Positions 24,776-33,221 of a stretch of 64,000 nt of DNA are shown here, one piece after another. The number at the start of each line of letters is the position of its first letter. The first letter of the stretch is position 1. The notes beneath the pieces were generated by a model. It saw nothing but the letters and a program-made list of their open reading frames with translations. It had not been told where the DNA came from and ran no database searches. Made by a program: the position numbers and the translations under genes. Source of the DNA: Pukyongiella litopenaei (lineage in GTDB: Bacteria; Pseudomonadota; Alphaproteobacteria; Rhodobacterales; Rhodobacteraceae); assembly GCF_003008555.2 (NCBI RefSeq), contig NZ_CP027665.1, forward strand, positions 1,922,001 to 1,986,000, read 5' to 3'.

Positions 24776-24803
24776 GTAGCCGCGACGTTCTCGTTGCGGC
24801 TAC
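24776..24803 (-). terminator. Stem-loop downstream of the haem operon
   Basis: GTAGCCGCGACG and CGTTGCGGCTAC pair with one mismatch around a TTCT loop, about 95 bases after the chaN stop. On the minus strand it is followed by ATTTTG. It is plausible as the operon's transcription end. Nothing else is seen between 24688 and 24898. Confidence 0.45.
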
Positions 24804-24898
24804 GATTTAGTAAACGGCTGGCGCCGTGCGCGACCCTCACTCATTCACGCCTTCGCGTACCTCTTCGCGGGGTCGGTCAACCGCCTGACGATGCCCAC

Positions 24899-25714
24899 CT
24901 AGTCAGTGCCGAGGTTCGGAGACGGCGCCATGAAACAGACAGCTTCTGCCACATCTGGAACGATCGGAACCCCGGAATCGTGAGGAAGCAGGACCGTGGA
25001 AGCCGTGATGCCCAGGTCGGTCAGCTGAAATGGTGTGCCGTGCCCGAATTCCAGATGGCCACGACCGATAATCCCCACGACCAGCGGTTCACCCGGTTGT
25101 CGGACAACCTGGGCGATGCGGCAGGCAAAGGCGCGGTCCCACGTCTGTTGCGCGCGCACGAACCGGTCAAATGCACTGTCATCAGGTGATTGAGCGGCCC
25201 GGTCGGCGCGTTGACCGCCGGTAATGTCAAAAAGATATTGCCGATACTCGGGCGTAGCGGGCCGTGCCGGCGTTATGCCTTCACGCTGTGTTTCGGCAAT
25301 CGCGTCCCACCCGTCCTTTCCAACCTCGCTGACCAATCCGCGGCGGCAGTTCAGGCCGACCATCGGGATCGCGTGATCCCTGCAAAAACGGAAGATCGGC
25401 ATGTAGAGTTCAGGATCGAAGCGCCACACCTCGTTCCATTCGCTTTGGCGAATGAACTCGGCTTCGGTCAGTTGGCCGTCACTCCATTGCATCAGAACCG
25501 GCGTCAGGCGTGCGGGAAACATCTCGAACCCCATGACGATATCCGGGCGATGGGCAAGCAACCCGGCGGTGACATGCATCTGCCAACGATGGTTGTCGGC
25601 CCGATCATGCTGCTCTCCCAGCAGGACGACCTGTGATCTGCCGGCCCTGTCGATCACATCGGCATGGGTCAGGACCTTGCCGTCACGGGGCGATACCCAG
25701 GTTCCGGCCTTCAT
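24899..25714 (-). CDS. chaN: ChaN-family haem-binding protein
   Basis: 271 aa of the ChaN/DUF399 (Tiki-like) family. The signature VVLLGEQHDRADNHRWQ contains the conserved Glu and His residues, followed by GFEMFPA and SGVPI-like ends. Campylobacter ChaN binds haem dimers and is an iron-regulated lipoprotein. This protein has no signal peptide or lipobox at its start, so it appears cytoplasmic or is missing a leader. It is the last gene of the haem operon and overlaps the preceding gene by ATGA. A role in haem handling after uptake is likely. Confidence 0.82.
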   Translation of the reverse strand: MKAGTWVSPRDGKVLTHADVIDRAGRSQVVLLGEQHDRADNHRWQMHVTAGLLAHRPDIVMGFEMFPARLTPVLMQWSDGQLTEAEFIRQSEWNEVWRFDPELYMPIFRFCRDHAIPMVGLNCRRGLVSEVGKDGWDAIAETQREGITPARPATPEYRQYLFDITGGQRADRAAQSPDDSAFDRFVRAQQTWDRAFACRIAQVVRQPGEPLVVGIIGRGHLEFGHGTPFQLTDLGITASTVLLPHDSGVPIVPDVAEAVCFMAPSPNLGTD

Positions 25715-26412
25715 GGGTGCGCACCCACGCGACGGATCTCCAGACCTGTGCGCGCTCCCGTGTCATCCAGTGCGAAAGAGGTATCACCGTCTGCCTGCCA
25801 ATCCGCCACGGTGCCACCTTTCAGATGCAGGTGAAAATCGCCGGTCATGACGTTGCTGAAGCCCATCGCAGGCTTCACGCCGTCGATACGCCCCTGCCAG
25901 GCCTGCCGGAAACCCGGACGGCGCGCGACGATCTCGACAGCCGAACCGATCAACTGTTTCAGAAAGGCGTGTCCACGGTCCGTTTCCAGTCCGGGTTGCT
26001 CGGGGTCTCGCGATGAACCGACGGAACTACGAGCTTCCGCGTCACTGCGGCCAACATTGGAAAGCGCCGTGATGAATGGCGCGGCGCCTTCCATGCCGAC
26101 AACGGCAAAGACCGTTTCGCCACCGGCACCGATAAATTCGAGCCGGGGATACGTTCTGCCCTGCATTTCGGACGAGGTGTCGAGCACCATGCCCGACAGC
26201 ACCGAAGCATCAACCCGGGCATCATGCGCCCCGCCTTTCAAGTCCACGCAACAGTCATGTGCGGTGGCAGTCTCGACGACACCGATCCGTTCGTGCGTGA
26301 CGCCATTCTCACGGAAGATAACCATGATCTTTCCCATATCCGGGAGCATCAGAAGCACCTCCGACGGTGTTGCGCCAGCCAGATGCCAACGGCCTTTTTC
26401 GGATTGCATCAT
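25711..26412 (-). CDS. HemS/ChuX-like haem utilisation protein
   Basis: About 233 aa from the ATG at 26412 (a second ATG at 26409), overlapping the ABC gene stop. The segment LLMLPDMGKIMVIFRENGVTHERIG matches the HemS/PhuS half-domain pattern 'LP.LG.VM.ltRN..aVHEk.G', and YPRLEFIGAGGETVFAVVGM fits its later 'slqFFd..G.avhkvy' strand. HemS proteins have two such halves; here one is clear. The family carries haem in the cytoplasm or delivers it to haem oxygenase. Its position between an ABC protein and ChaN supports this. HutX is an alternative relative; identity is moderate. Confidence 0.6.
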   Translation of the reverse strand: MMQSEKGRWHLAGATPSEVLLMLPDMGKIMVIFRENGVTHERIGVVETATAHDCCVDLKGGAHDARVDASVLSGMVLDTSSEMQGRTYPRLEFIGAGGETVFAVVGMEGAAPFITALSNVGRSDAEARSSVGSSRDPEQPGLETDRGHAFLKQLIGSAVEIVARRPGFRQAWQGRIDGVKPAMGFSNVMTGDFHLHLKGGTVADWQADGDTSFALDDTGARTGLEIRRVGAHP

Positions 26413-28130
26413 GCGGATTTCCTTTCGATCCGGGTTCTGTGTCCAATGGTCCAGGTGCGATAGGGCGCGAGCGCCTCGGGAGGCCGGTGCGCGACGCACA
26501 GGATCGTCGCGTTCGGCAGGTCTTCCCTCAACAGGGCAAACAACTCCGCCTCGGCCTCTATGTCGAGCGCACTGGTTGCTTCGTCCAGCAACACGAAGGT
26601 CGGCTCATGGATCAGCAACCGGGCAATCGCGAGCCGCTGTCTTTCTCCCATCGAGAGCCCTTCGACAGCTTCGCTTCCGTCGAGAGCGAGCCGATCCAAA
26701 CAATGCGGCATCCCGACCCGCATCAGAATCTCGGTCAGGCGCGTTTCGGGAACATCCGAGGGATCGGACGGATAGCAGATCGCAGCGGCGAGGCTTTCGT
26801 TGAAGACCCGAGGCACCTGCGGCAGAGCGAGCAATCCCGCAGCCGGCATGTCGATCGCGCCCTCGCCATAGGGCCAGAGCCCCGACAGGGCAGAAAGTAG
26901 CGTGGTCTTGCCAACACCGGAAAACCCGGAAATCCAGATATGTTCACCGGCTTCGACCCTGATGTCAGGGACCGGCGCCAATGCCTTGCCGTCGGGCGTA
27001 TACAGTCGCAAACCGTCGACGCTCATCCCTGCGCCGGTTGATCGGCGTCGCCGTATCGCGCGCGGGATGCCGGGCAAGGGTTTGGGATCCGCCGTATTGA
27101 CAAAGAGATCATCCAGACGCTGCGCGACAGCGGCGATCTCGGCGAGATCCCTGTAGTTGAAGATGAACCAACTGAGTGTTGTCGCAACCGACGAAAATGC
27201 CGATGCCAACTGCATCAGGCCACCGAAGCTCACCGACCGGGCGAAATAGGCCGGCAAGGCGAAAAACAGCGGCACACGCAGGATCGAACGATAGTAGGGC
27301 TTGGTGAACAGGCCGAGTATGAATTCTCGGCCGATCAGCCGGTTCCAGTTGTCCTTGATCGCGAGGAATCGCCGGTCGAGCCGCTTGCGCTCTGCCTCTT
27401 CACCCCGCGATTGGGCAATCTCGGTCGCGTTGTCACGGATCTGAACCAGTGCGTGCCGGAAATCCGCTTCGCGTCGTTCCTGCCGAAAGACCAGCCCCTT
27501 GAGAGGTTTGCCCAGCAAATGGGTAATCAAGGTCGACCCGGCAACGTAGATGAACGCGAGCCAGACCATGTATCGGGGGATCGACACATCCGCCCCGAAC
27601 AGTTCGAATTCCAGAGCGAAATCCGAAATGTTCCACAGGATCGCCACATAGGAAACGAGTGCGACGATGTTCGTGATCACATCGACCGACACCACGAGCA
27701 GCAGACGAATGAAGTTGCGGCAATCTTCGGCCACCCTTTGATCGGGATTGTCCACCGCCGCAGGAGAGAGCCCCGGACGCAAGTGCCAGTATGCCGCCTT
27801 GCCCAGCCAGAGCTGCAACGCGGCATCCGTAAGCCGTTCGCGCCAGAACAACAGCAACCTGTCGCGGACCCATTGCCCGAACAAGGCTGCCCCGGCCCAA
27901 AGCCCGACCAGGCCGGCAAAGACCCATAGCTGGGCCACGGCCGCGGCCACGTCGAACTGTTCCAGCGCGTCATAGAAAACCCTGGTCCACGAAATCATCT
28001 GGACCGAGACCCAGACACCGAGAAACTCGAGTCCGAGCACGACGGCATAGAGCGCCAAACCGATCCAGGCGCGCGGCCCGAGAGCCGCGCGACCGATCAA
28101 GCGGAAGATGCCGCCCGACAACGTGTTCAT
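26409..28130 (-). CDS. SbmA/BacA-YddA-like ABC transporter (fused membrane and ATPase domains)
   Basis: 573 aa. Membrane segments lie between about 20 and 330. The family marks NPDQR-V-ED (129-136) and the EADFR motif (221-225) belong to the ABC_membrane_2/SbmA group. The ATPase follows, with Walker A GFSGVGKTT (402-410), signature LSMGERQRLAIARLL and Walker B FVLLDEATSALD. Relatives with this architecture import vitamin B12 or peptides (Rv1819c) rather than export. It lies five bases after the TonB receptor and no HmuTUV-type importer is present, so it is the best candidate for haem transport over the inner membrane (inference). Confidence 0.85.
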   Translation of the reverse strand: MNTLSGGIFRLIGRAALGPRAWIGLALYAVVLGLEFLGVWVSVQMISWTRVFYDALEQFDVAAAVAQLWVFAGLVGLWAGAALFGQWVRDRLLLFWRERLTDAALQLWLGKAAYWHLRPGLSPAAVDNPDQRVAEDCRNFIRLLLVVSVDVITNIVALVSYVAILWNISDFALEFELFGADVSIPRYMVWLAFIYVAGSTLITHLLGKPLKGLVFRQERREADFRHALVQIRDNATEIAQSRGEEAERKRLDRRFLAIKDNWNRLIGREFILGLFTKPYYRSILRVPLFFALPAYFARSVSFGGLMQLASAFSSVATTLSWFIFNYRDLAEIAAVAQRLDDLFVNTADPKPLPGIPRAIRRRRSTGAGMSVDGLRLYTPDGKALAPVPDIRVEAGEHIWISGFSGVGKTTLLSALSGLWPYGEGAIDMPAAGLLALPQVPRVFNESLAAAICYPSDPSDVPETRLTEILMRVGMPHCLDRLALDGSEAVEGLSMGERQRLAIARLLIHEPTFVLLDEATSALDIEAEAELFALLREDLPNATILCVAHRPPEALAPYRTWTIGHRTRIERKSA

Positions 28131-28135
28131 TGCAA

Positions 28136-30394
28136 TCAGAACGCCATGTCGAATGAAACGGTAAAGGTGCGTCCCAGTCCGGTCTGAAGTTCAATCGGAT
28201 TCGAACGCGCGACGGCTGCGGTTGCGCTTTGCGAATAGGTCGCCGCATTCGCGGTGAAGTAGCGTTTGTCGAACACGTTCTGAACGCCAAAGTTGAGCGC
28301 CCCGTTCGGAATGATCTGCCAGCTTGCATAGAGGTCGAGCAATCCGTATCCGGCGGGCTTGAAATCATCCGGGTTTTCGGTCTCGCTGACCGCGGATGCG
28401 AACGTGCCGACGGCTTCGAGCGAAAGATCATATTGCGGCAGGTCCTGGCGGAGGCTGATCACTGCCGTGAGGGGCGGCAACGTGTGCGGCGTTTCATCGG
28501 CATCCGCGGAAACCATTTGCGTTCCCTTCTGCCATGACGCCGAGATCGAACCGCTCAGCAAATCCGAGAATGCCCATGCCGCAGATGCCTCGACACCCCA
28601 GACATCGACGCTCGACAGGTTCCTGTAGGTATACTGCGCCGTGCCGGGGATGTTGTAGAAGCTCTGAATGAAATTGTCGTATTTCGCGTTGAAGCCGTTG
28701 ATCGCGAAAAAGCCGTTGCCATATTCTCCGCGCAGGCCGATTTCATAGCTTTCCACTTCTTCCGGTTCCAGGTTCGGCGCGGGAATCAGGTCAAAGAACG
28801 AGCCGGGAACCGAGGTAAAGAGCTGCTGGGCAGTCGGCATCTTGAAACCTTCGCCATACTTGGCCCAAACCGAATAGGTGTCATTGAACCGATAGAGCGC
28901 GCCCAGGCTCTTGAGCAGCTTCTTGTCCTCACGCACGCGGGGCTCGAGGCCGATGACAGGCCGATAATCTGCATTGGTCCGAGGTGTGATCTTGTAGGTC
29001 GCATAGCGAAGCCCCGGCGTCAGCTCGAACCGGCCGTTGCCAAAGACTATTCGATCCTGAATGAAGATATCCGCACGGCGGGTGTCGGAATTGGCGAAGT
29101 TGAAACCGCCGGCCGGTTTCGATGTTACTGCACCGGTCGTCAGGTTTGTTTCGACATCAAGCCGTGAGTAGTCGGACTTGGTGAGATCACCGTCAAACCC
29201 GTAGATCAGGTTGTGTTCGGTCTGCCCGGCGATGAAAACCGAATAGGCCTGGACATCGAGTTCGAGGAAGTCTTCGCTGTAGCTCAGATAGTCCCGTGTG
29301 CTCATGCTGTCACCAACAACTGATTGGGACAGCTCCGTTCCGGTCCGTTCATAGCCGTTGGGTGTATACGACAGCACCGTCCTGACGTTTTCCACGAACC
29401 CGTTGTCGGGTGTCCAGATGTGCTCGATCGCATAGCGTTCGCGTTTCAGGTCCAGGCTTCGGTTCTTGTTGTGGACGATTTCGCCGGTCGGCAGTCCGGT
29501 AAAGGACGAGTATTGCGGCCCCAGGAGATAGTTCTGCTGAACGTTTGTTTCCCGACTCAGAATGTCCGCGGTAAACTCGAAACGATGCCGGCTGTCCGGG
29601 GTCCAGACCATCTTGGCCAGCAGCTTGTCAGAGCTGCTGTCTGTCGGATCGAACGCGTTGCAGGGGGTCGCACCCCAATTCAGGTTGCGCGGGCATCCAT
29701 AGATCCCGCCATCTGCCCTGGCATTGGACAGTTCAGGCTCGCTTCCAGCGTAATGTGAAAGCCCGAGTAGCACTTCGAGAGTTGGCGACAGCCTTTGTGC
29801 GTAGCTGAGCGACGCCGTGGTTCCCTTGTCGAACGAGCTATATGCAAGCCGGGCGTTCAGCCCCCGGTCCCGGCCGTCGAGGATATCTTCGGGGTCGATC
29901 GTCTCGAAAGCGACGACACCGCCAAGCGCATCCGATCCCCACAGGACGGAGGACGGCCCACGAAAAATCTCGACCTGCTTGATGAAACTGAAATCAACAT
30001 AGTCGCGGGTGCCGTCAATGATCCGTTCGGGGATGCGCGAGCCATCCACCTGCAATTGCACCCGGTTTCCGCCGACACCGCGGATGTTGATGCCGCCGAA
30101 GGTGCTGAAGGGATCGGTCGCCGTTGTCTGCCGTCCGGCCGTGACACCGGGTATCGTGCGGGTCAGATCGCCAAAATCCGTGATGTTGCGATCCTTGATC
30201 TCTTCGCCGTCGATGATGGAGATGTTCGCCGGAACATCGAGAACGGTGCTTTCTTCACGGTTGGTCCTGACGATGATCGGATCGAGTGTGAAGGTTTCGT
30301 TCTCGTCATCCTGCGCAGATGCGGAATAGGGGACATGAACCAGGGCCGTGGACGCGCACAATAGCAGGCGACGCACATTTGACGATGTCGACAT
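28136..30394 (-). CDS. TonB-dependent haem/haemoglobin receptor
   Basis: 752 aa outer-membrane receptor. Signal peptide: MSTSSNVRRLLLCASTALVH to about SASA. Plug: DVPANISIIDGEEIKDRN, then INIRGVGGNRVQLQVDGSRI and VEIFRGPSSVLWGSDALGGVV. In the barrel, YGEGFKMPTAQQLF followed by PAPNLEPEEVESYEIGLRG corresponds to the FRAP-PTLxELF and NPNL motifs of haem receptors such as HmuR and ShuA. It ends in an aromatic residue (TVSFDMAF), as needed for barrel assembly. First gene of the haem operon. The region 30395-30530 upstream contains an AT-rich dyad that may be an iron-responsive operator. Confidence 0.9.
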   Translation of the reverse strand: MSTSSNVRRLLLCASTALVHVPYSASAQDDENETFTLDPIIVRTNREESTVLDVPANISIIDGEEIKDRNITDFGDLTRTIPGVTAGRQTTATDPFSTFGGINIRGVGGNRVQLQVDGSRIPERIIDGTRDYVDFSFIKQVEIFRGPSSVLWGSDALGGVVAFETIDPEDILDGRDRGLNARLAYSSFDKGTTASLSYAQRLSPTLEVLLGLSHYAGSEPELSNARADGGIYGCPRNLNWGATPCNAFDPTDSSSDKLLAKMVWTPDSRHRFEFTADILSRETNVQQNYLLGPQYSSFTGLPTGEIVHNKNRSLDLKRERYAIEHIWTPDNGFVENVRTVLSYTPNGYERTGTELSQSVVGDSMSTRDYLSYSEDFLELDVQAYSVFIAGQTEHNLIYGFDGDLTKSDYSRLDVETNLTTGAVTSKPAGGFNFANSDTRRADIFIQDRIVFGNGRFELTPGLRYATYKITPRTNADYRPVIGLEPRVREDKKLLKSLGALYRFNDTYSVWAKYGEGFKMPTAQQLFTSVPGSFFDLIPAPNLEPEEVESYEIGLRGEYGNGFFAINGFNAKYDNFIQSFYNIPGTAQYTYRNLSSVDVWGVEASAAWAFSDLLSGSISASWQKGTQMVSADADETPHTLPPLTAVISLRQDLPQYDLSLEAVGTFASAVSETENPDDFKPAGYGLLDLYASWQIIPNGALNFGVQNVFDKRYFTANAATYSQSATAAVARSNPIELQTGLGRTFTVSFDMAF

Positions 30395-30481
30395 GTAGCT
30401 CTCTTGAGGCTGGAATTTGGAAAATTCGGCTGGCGCTCAAGAGGCTAGCGGCGGTTTGAACGCCCGCCGGCGCTCAAATTC

Positions 30482-30500
30482 CTAAAGTTAACTATTTTAG
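30482..30500. promoter_or_regulatory. AT-rich dyad upstream of the haem receptor
   Basis: CTAAAGTTAACTATTTTAG, with CTAAA/TTTAG arms, lies about 88 bases upstream of the receptor ATG in otherwise GC-rich DNA. Position and composition fit an iron regulator site (Fur, Irr or RirA), but it does not match a full consensus. Confidence 0.35.
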
Positions 30501-30580
30501 TAAGGTTAGCAAGTGGGTGTGAAGGACCGATGTCGCAATGGCACCCGCCATGGCCTGGATCAGGTGGTTGCAGACGCCGC

Positions 30581-31537
30581 CTATGGATACGCGAATTGGG
30601 CGGAGATATCCTCCACGATTCGAAAGAAGTGTCGCAGGGCCCGGGGCGATACGCTGCCGTGACACATGAAACTGTGCAGCATGCCCGGCAGGCATTCAGC
30701 ATGGGCGCGGACGCCTTGTTCGGTGAGCCGCAGGGCGAAATTCATTCCCATGTCCCGCAGCGGGTCGCATTCCGCGGTGTAGATCCGGGTGGGTGGCAGC
30801 CCCGCCAGACCGGGATGGCCGAACAGGGTGTTTTCCGGCAGCCCGCCCTCGGCCGGGGTGTTCAGGTATGTTTCGCAGAACCATTGCATCTCGGCCATGT
30901 CGAGGTTTACGCCGCTGGCATAGTCTTTTAGCGACCCGTCCGGCACGTCGCTGCCGGTGAAGGGGCGCATGTCGGTCACCGGGTAGATCAAGGTGAGGCC
31001 GCGAAACGAGATCCGACCCTTCGCGCGGGCATGCAGCGCCGCGTTTACCGCAAGGTTGCCCCCGGCGCTCTCGCCCATCAGCACCATGCGGGCGGTGTCG
31101 ATGCCGAGATCCGGCGCCTTATCCGCCAGCCAGTCCATTGCCCCCTGTGCATCCTCAAGCGCGGCGGGAAAGCGATGCTCTGGCGCCAGTCTGTATTCAA
31201 CGAAAACGACCGTGACCCCCAACAGATGCGCCAGAGCGCGCGAATGGGTGTCATAGGCTGCCGCATCGCCCAGGACAAAACCTCCGCCGTGGAAGTAGAC
31301 AAGTGCAGGCAGGGGCCCTTCCACGCCCTTGGGGCGATAGAGATGAAGTGCGAAGCCGCCACAATCCTGTGCCGGGACGCTGGTCACCTCGGCGGCGTGG
31401 TGGATTGGGTAGCCATTGCTCAGGAACATCTCTCGCATGGCGGCGCGGGCCTCCTCGACGGCCATGGCCTGAAGCGGCGGGCCACCGGCAGCGCGGGAAC
31501 GCTCCAACATGCGGTGCAGGTCGGGGTCAAGTGTCAT
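30581..31537 (-). CDS. Alpha/beta hydrolase of the hormone-sensitive lipase family
   Basis: 318 aa from the ATG at 31537, which overlaps the GntR gene by 11 bases; longer in-frame starts would run deep into that gene. The HGGG oxyanion motif is at 83-86, the nucleophile elbow GESAGG at 155-160 (Ser157), the acid is probably the Asp in YTAECDPLRDMG, and the His is in LPGMLHSF. Family members hydrolyse short-chain esters or lactones. It is co-transcribed with the GntR gene and divergent from an operon encoding a second hydrolase, so it probably acts on a related ester or amide substrate. Confidence 0.88.
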   Translation of the reverse strand: MTLDPDLHRMLERSRAAGGPPLQAMAVEEARAAMREMFLSNGYPIHHAAEVTSVPAQDCGGFALHLYRPKGVEGPLPALVYFHGGGFVLGDAAAYDTHSRALAHLLGVTVVFVEYRLAPEHRFPAALEDAQGAMDWLADKAPDLGIDTARMVLMGESAGGNLAVNAALHARAKGRISFRGLTLIYPVTDMRPFTGSDVPDGSLKDYASGVNLDMAEMQWFCETYLNTPAEGGLPENTLFGHPGLAGLPPTRIYTAECDPLRDMGMNFALRLTEQGVRAHAECLPGMLHSFMCHGSVSPRALRHFFRIVEDISAQFAYP

Positions 31538-32189
31538 CCGGTGTCTCCGGTTGGGCCCTTTCGCCCGCGATATGGGCGGTGATGCGCGCGCGTAGCTGCG
31601 CCAGATTGCGATTCTCAATGGCCTCAACGATATCGAAATGGTCCTGCGTGGCGCGCTGCAACTGGGCCACGGTTTGCCATTGCCCCACCGGTGCGGCCGG
31701 TCCCTGCTGGCGCAGGTCCAGCATCAGTTCGCGCAGCACCTCGTTGCGGCAGAAACCGTAGAGCACCGCGTGGAAGGCATAGTTTGCCTCGATCTGCGAG
31801 AACGCGGTGCCGTTGTAGGCGGCCTCTCGAAAGGTCTCGGCCAGCTGCCGCAGGCGGGCAATGTCTTCATCGGTGGCCTGGTCCAGAACATCCGCGGCGG
31901 CATGAGCCTCCAGCAGGGCGCGGACCTCGCCGATCTGGCGTTCGCGTGCCGGATTGGGGTCGGGCACCCGGTAGCCACGGTTGGGAATGTGTTCCACCAG
32001 TCGCTTGGAGTGAAGATAGGTCAGCGCATCACGCACCTTGATTCGCGTGCAGTCGTAGCGCCGTTCCAGATCGATCTGTTTCAGCCATTCTCCGCGCCGC
32101 AGGATGCCGGCATTGATATCCGCCATCACGCGTTGCGACAATGCGTCCGGCCCGGGCGCCGCACCCGCCTTGTTTCGCTTTGCTGGCAT
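31527..32189 (-). CDS. GntR-family regulator (FCD subfamily)
   Basis: 220 aa from the ATG at 32189; an upstream ATG at 32276 would add an unlikely hydrophobic leader. The N-terminal winged helix (about 18-85) shows LSQRVMADINAGILRRGEWLKQIDLERRYDCTRIKVRDALTYL, then HIPNRGYRVPDP. The rest is an all-helical FCD effector domain with metal-binding-type His residues (LLEAHAAADVL, YAFHAVLYGFC, RITAHI). It is divergent from the hydrolase-transporter operon. A 16-bp perfect palindrome in the gap (32264-32279) is its likely operator. An organic-acid ligand is typical. Confidence 0.88.
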   Translation of the reverse strand: MPAKRNKAGAAPGPDALSQRVMADINAGILRRGEWLKQIDLERRYDCTRIKVRDALTYLHSKRLVEHIPNRGYRVPDPNPARERQIGEVRALLEAHAAADVLDQATDEDIARLRQLAETFREAAYNGTAFSQIEANYAFHAVLYGFCRNEVLRELMLDLRQQGPAAPVGQWQTVAQLQRATQDHFDIVEAIENRNLAQLRARITAHIAGERAQPETPDDT

Positions 32190-32248
32190 CTTTTCGGACA
32201 AGTCCCCTGTTCCGTTTCGGCAGAGAATAGGCAGGAAGCATGGGCAGA

Positions 32249-32279
32249 TCAATATCGATATCAATATTGGCGCCAATAT
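32249..32279. promoter_or_regulatory. Operator/promoter region of the GntR-controlled divergon
   Basis: ATATTGGCGCCAATAT (32264-32279) is a perfect 16-bp palindrome. Next to it ATATCGATAT (32252-32261) is another perfect palindrome, and TCAATAT repeats at 32249 and 32261. The block is AT-rich and lies between two divergent genes, right where a GntR dimer would bind. Confidence 0.7.
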
Positions 32280-32351
32280 ATAAAATTATTTTGACTCTCA
32301 AAAATCTGCCCGCTAACGTCCGCTCAAAGACAGTTCAGGAGACCCCGAGAC

Positions 32352-33221
32352 ATGCTGCCACGATTGCAGGACAGCCCGCAGGAGCGCGCGCGTGCGCTGT
32401 ATCTGACCGGAGAGACGACGATCATTGCCTGTCGCCATGATCCGCGGTTTTCCTTCATGCTCTACATCCCCGAAAGTGCATGGGATGAGCCGGAGCGCGA
32501 GTTGGACCTGCTGATTTCGGTGCATGGAACCATGCGGTTGCAGTCGCTTTACCGCGATGCCTTTTCGGGTTTTGGCCGCTTCAACAACTGCGTCATCCTG
32601 GCGCCGCTTTTCCCGGTGGGGGTGCGCGGTGACATGGAGGCTGGCGGCTACAAGTACATGGTGGAGCACGAAATCCGCTATGACGAGGTTCTGTTGGCGA
32701 TGGTCGCGCAGGCAGGGGACCTGATCAACCGCACATTCGGAAAGTTCATGCTGTTTGGATTCTCAGGCGGCGGCCATTTCACCCACCGTTTCCTCTATCT
32801 GCACCCGGACCGGCTAAAGGCGGTTTCGATCGGCGCGCCGGGTTCGGTCACGCTCTTGGACGATACCATGGACTGGTGGCCGGGGATCAGGAACTTCAGG
32901 AACATCTTCGGACGCGACATCGATTTCGAGGCGTTGAAACAGGTCAGGGTCCACATGTCCGTCGGCGCGCTCGACACCGAGGAATGGGAGATCACATTCC
33001 CCGAGGATTCGCCAAAATACATTGCCGGCGCCAATAGCGCAGGCAAGAACCGCAATGACCGGCTGCACGCCCTGCGCGAAACCCTTCAGGCGCGCGGCGT
33101 CGAGGTCTGGCACGACACGGCCCCCGGTGTGCCGCATGACATGCGCGGCGTGTTTCCTTATGTCGAACGCTTCTTCACCGATACGCTGAAAAACCGCCTG
33201 CCGGCACCGGGGGTGCGGTGA
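32352..33221 (+). CDS. Alpha/beta hydrolase
   Basis: 289 aa. The nucleophile elbow is LFGFSGGGHF (Ser138), preceded by VHGTM as the oxyanion region. A late acid (VGALDTEEWEI) and a His (GVPHDM) complete a plausible triad. The ATG follows weak ribosome-binding sequence. First gene of the plus-strand operon; its stop overlaps the next gene's start. The family includes esterases, dienelactone-hydrolase-like enzymes and prolyl-type peptidases. The neighbours (C45 hydrolase, peptide importer) suggest it acts on an amide- or ester-containing nutrient. Confidence 0.82.
   Translation: MLPRLQDSPQERARALYLTGETTIIACRHDPRFSFMLYIPESAWDEPERELDLLISVHGTMRLQSLYRDAFSGFGRFNNCVILAPLFPVGVRGDMEAGGYKYMVEHEIRYDEVLLAMVAQAGDLINRTFGKFMLFGFSGGGHFTHRFLYLHPDRLKAVSIGAPGSVTLLDDTMDWWPGIRNFRNIFGRDIDFEALKQVRVHMSVGALDTEEWEITFPEDSPKYIAGANSAGKNRNDRLHALRETLQARGVEVWHDTAPGVPHDMRGVFPYVERFFTDTLKNRLPAPGVR

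Noticed and set aside
24776-24803. A small regulatory RNA gene
   Set aside because: Only a single hairpin with no promoter-like sequence. A terminator is the simpler reading.
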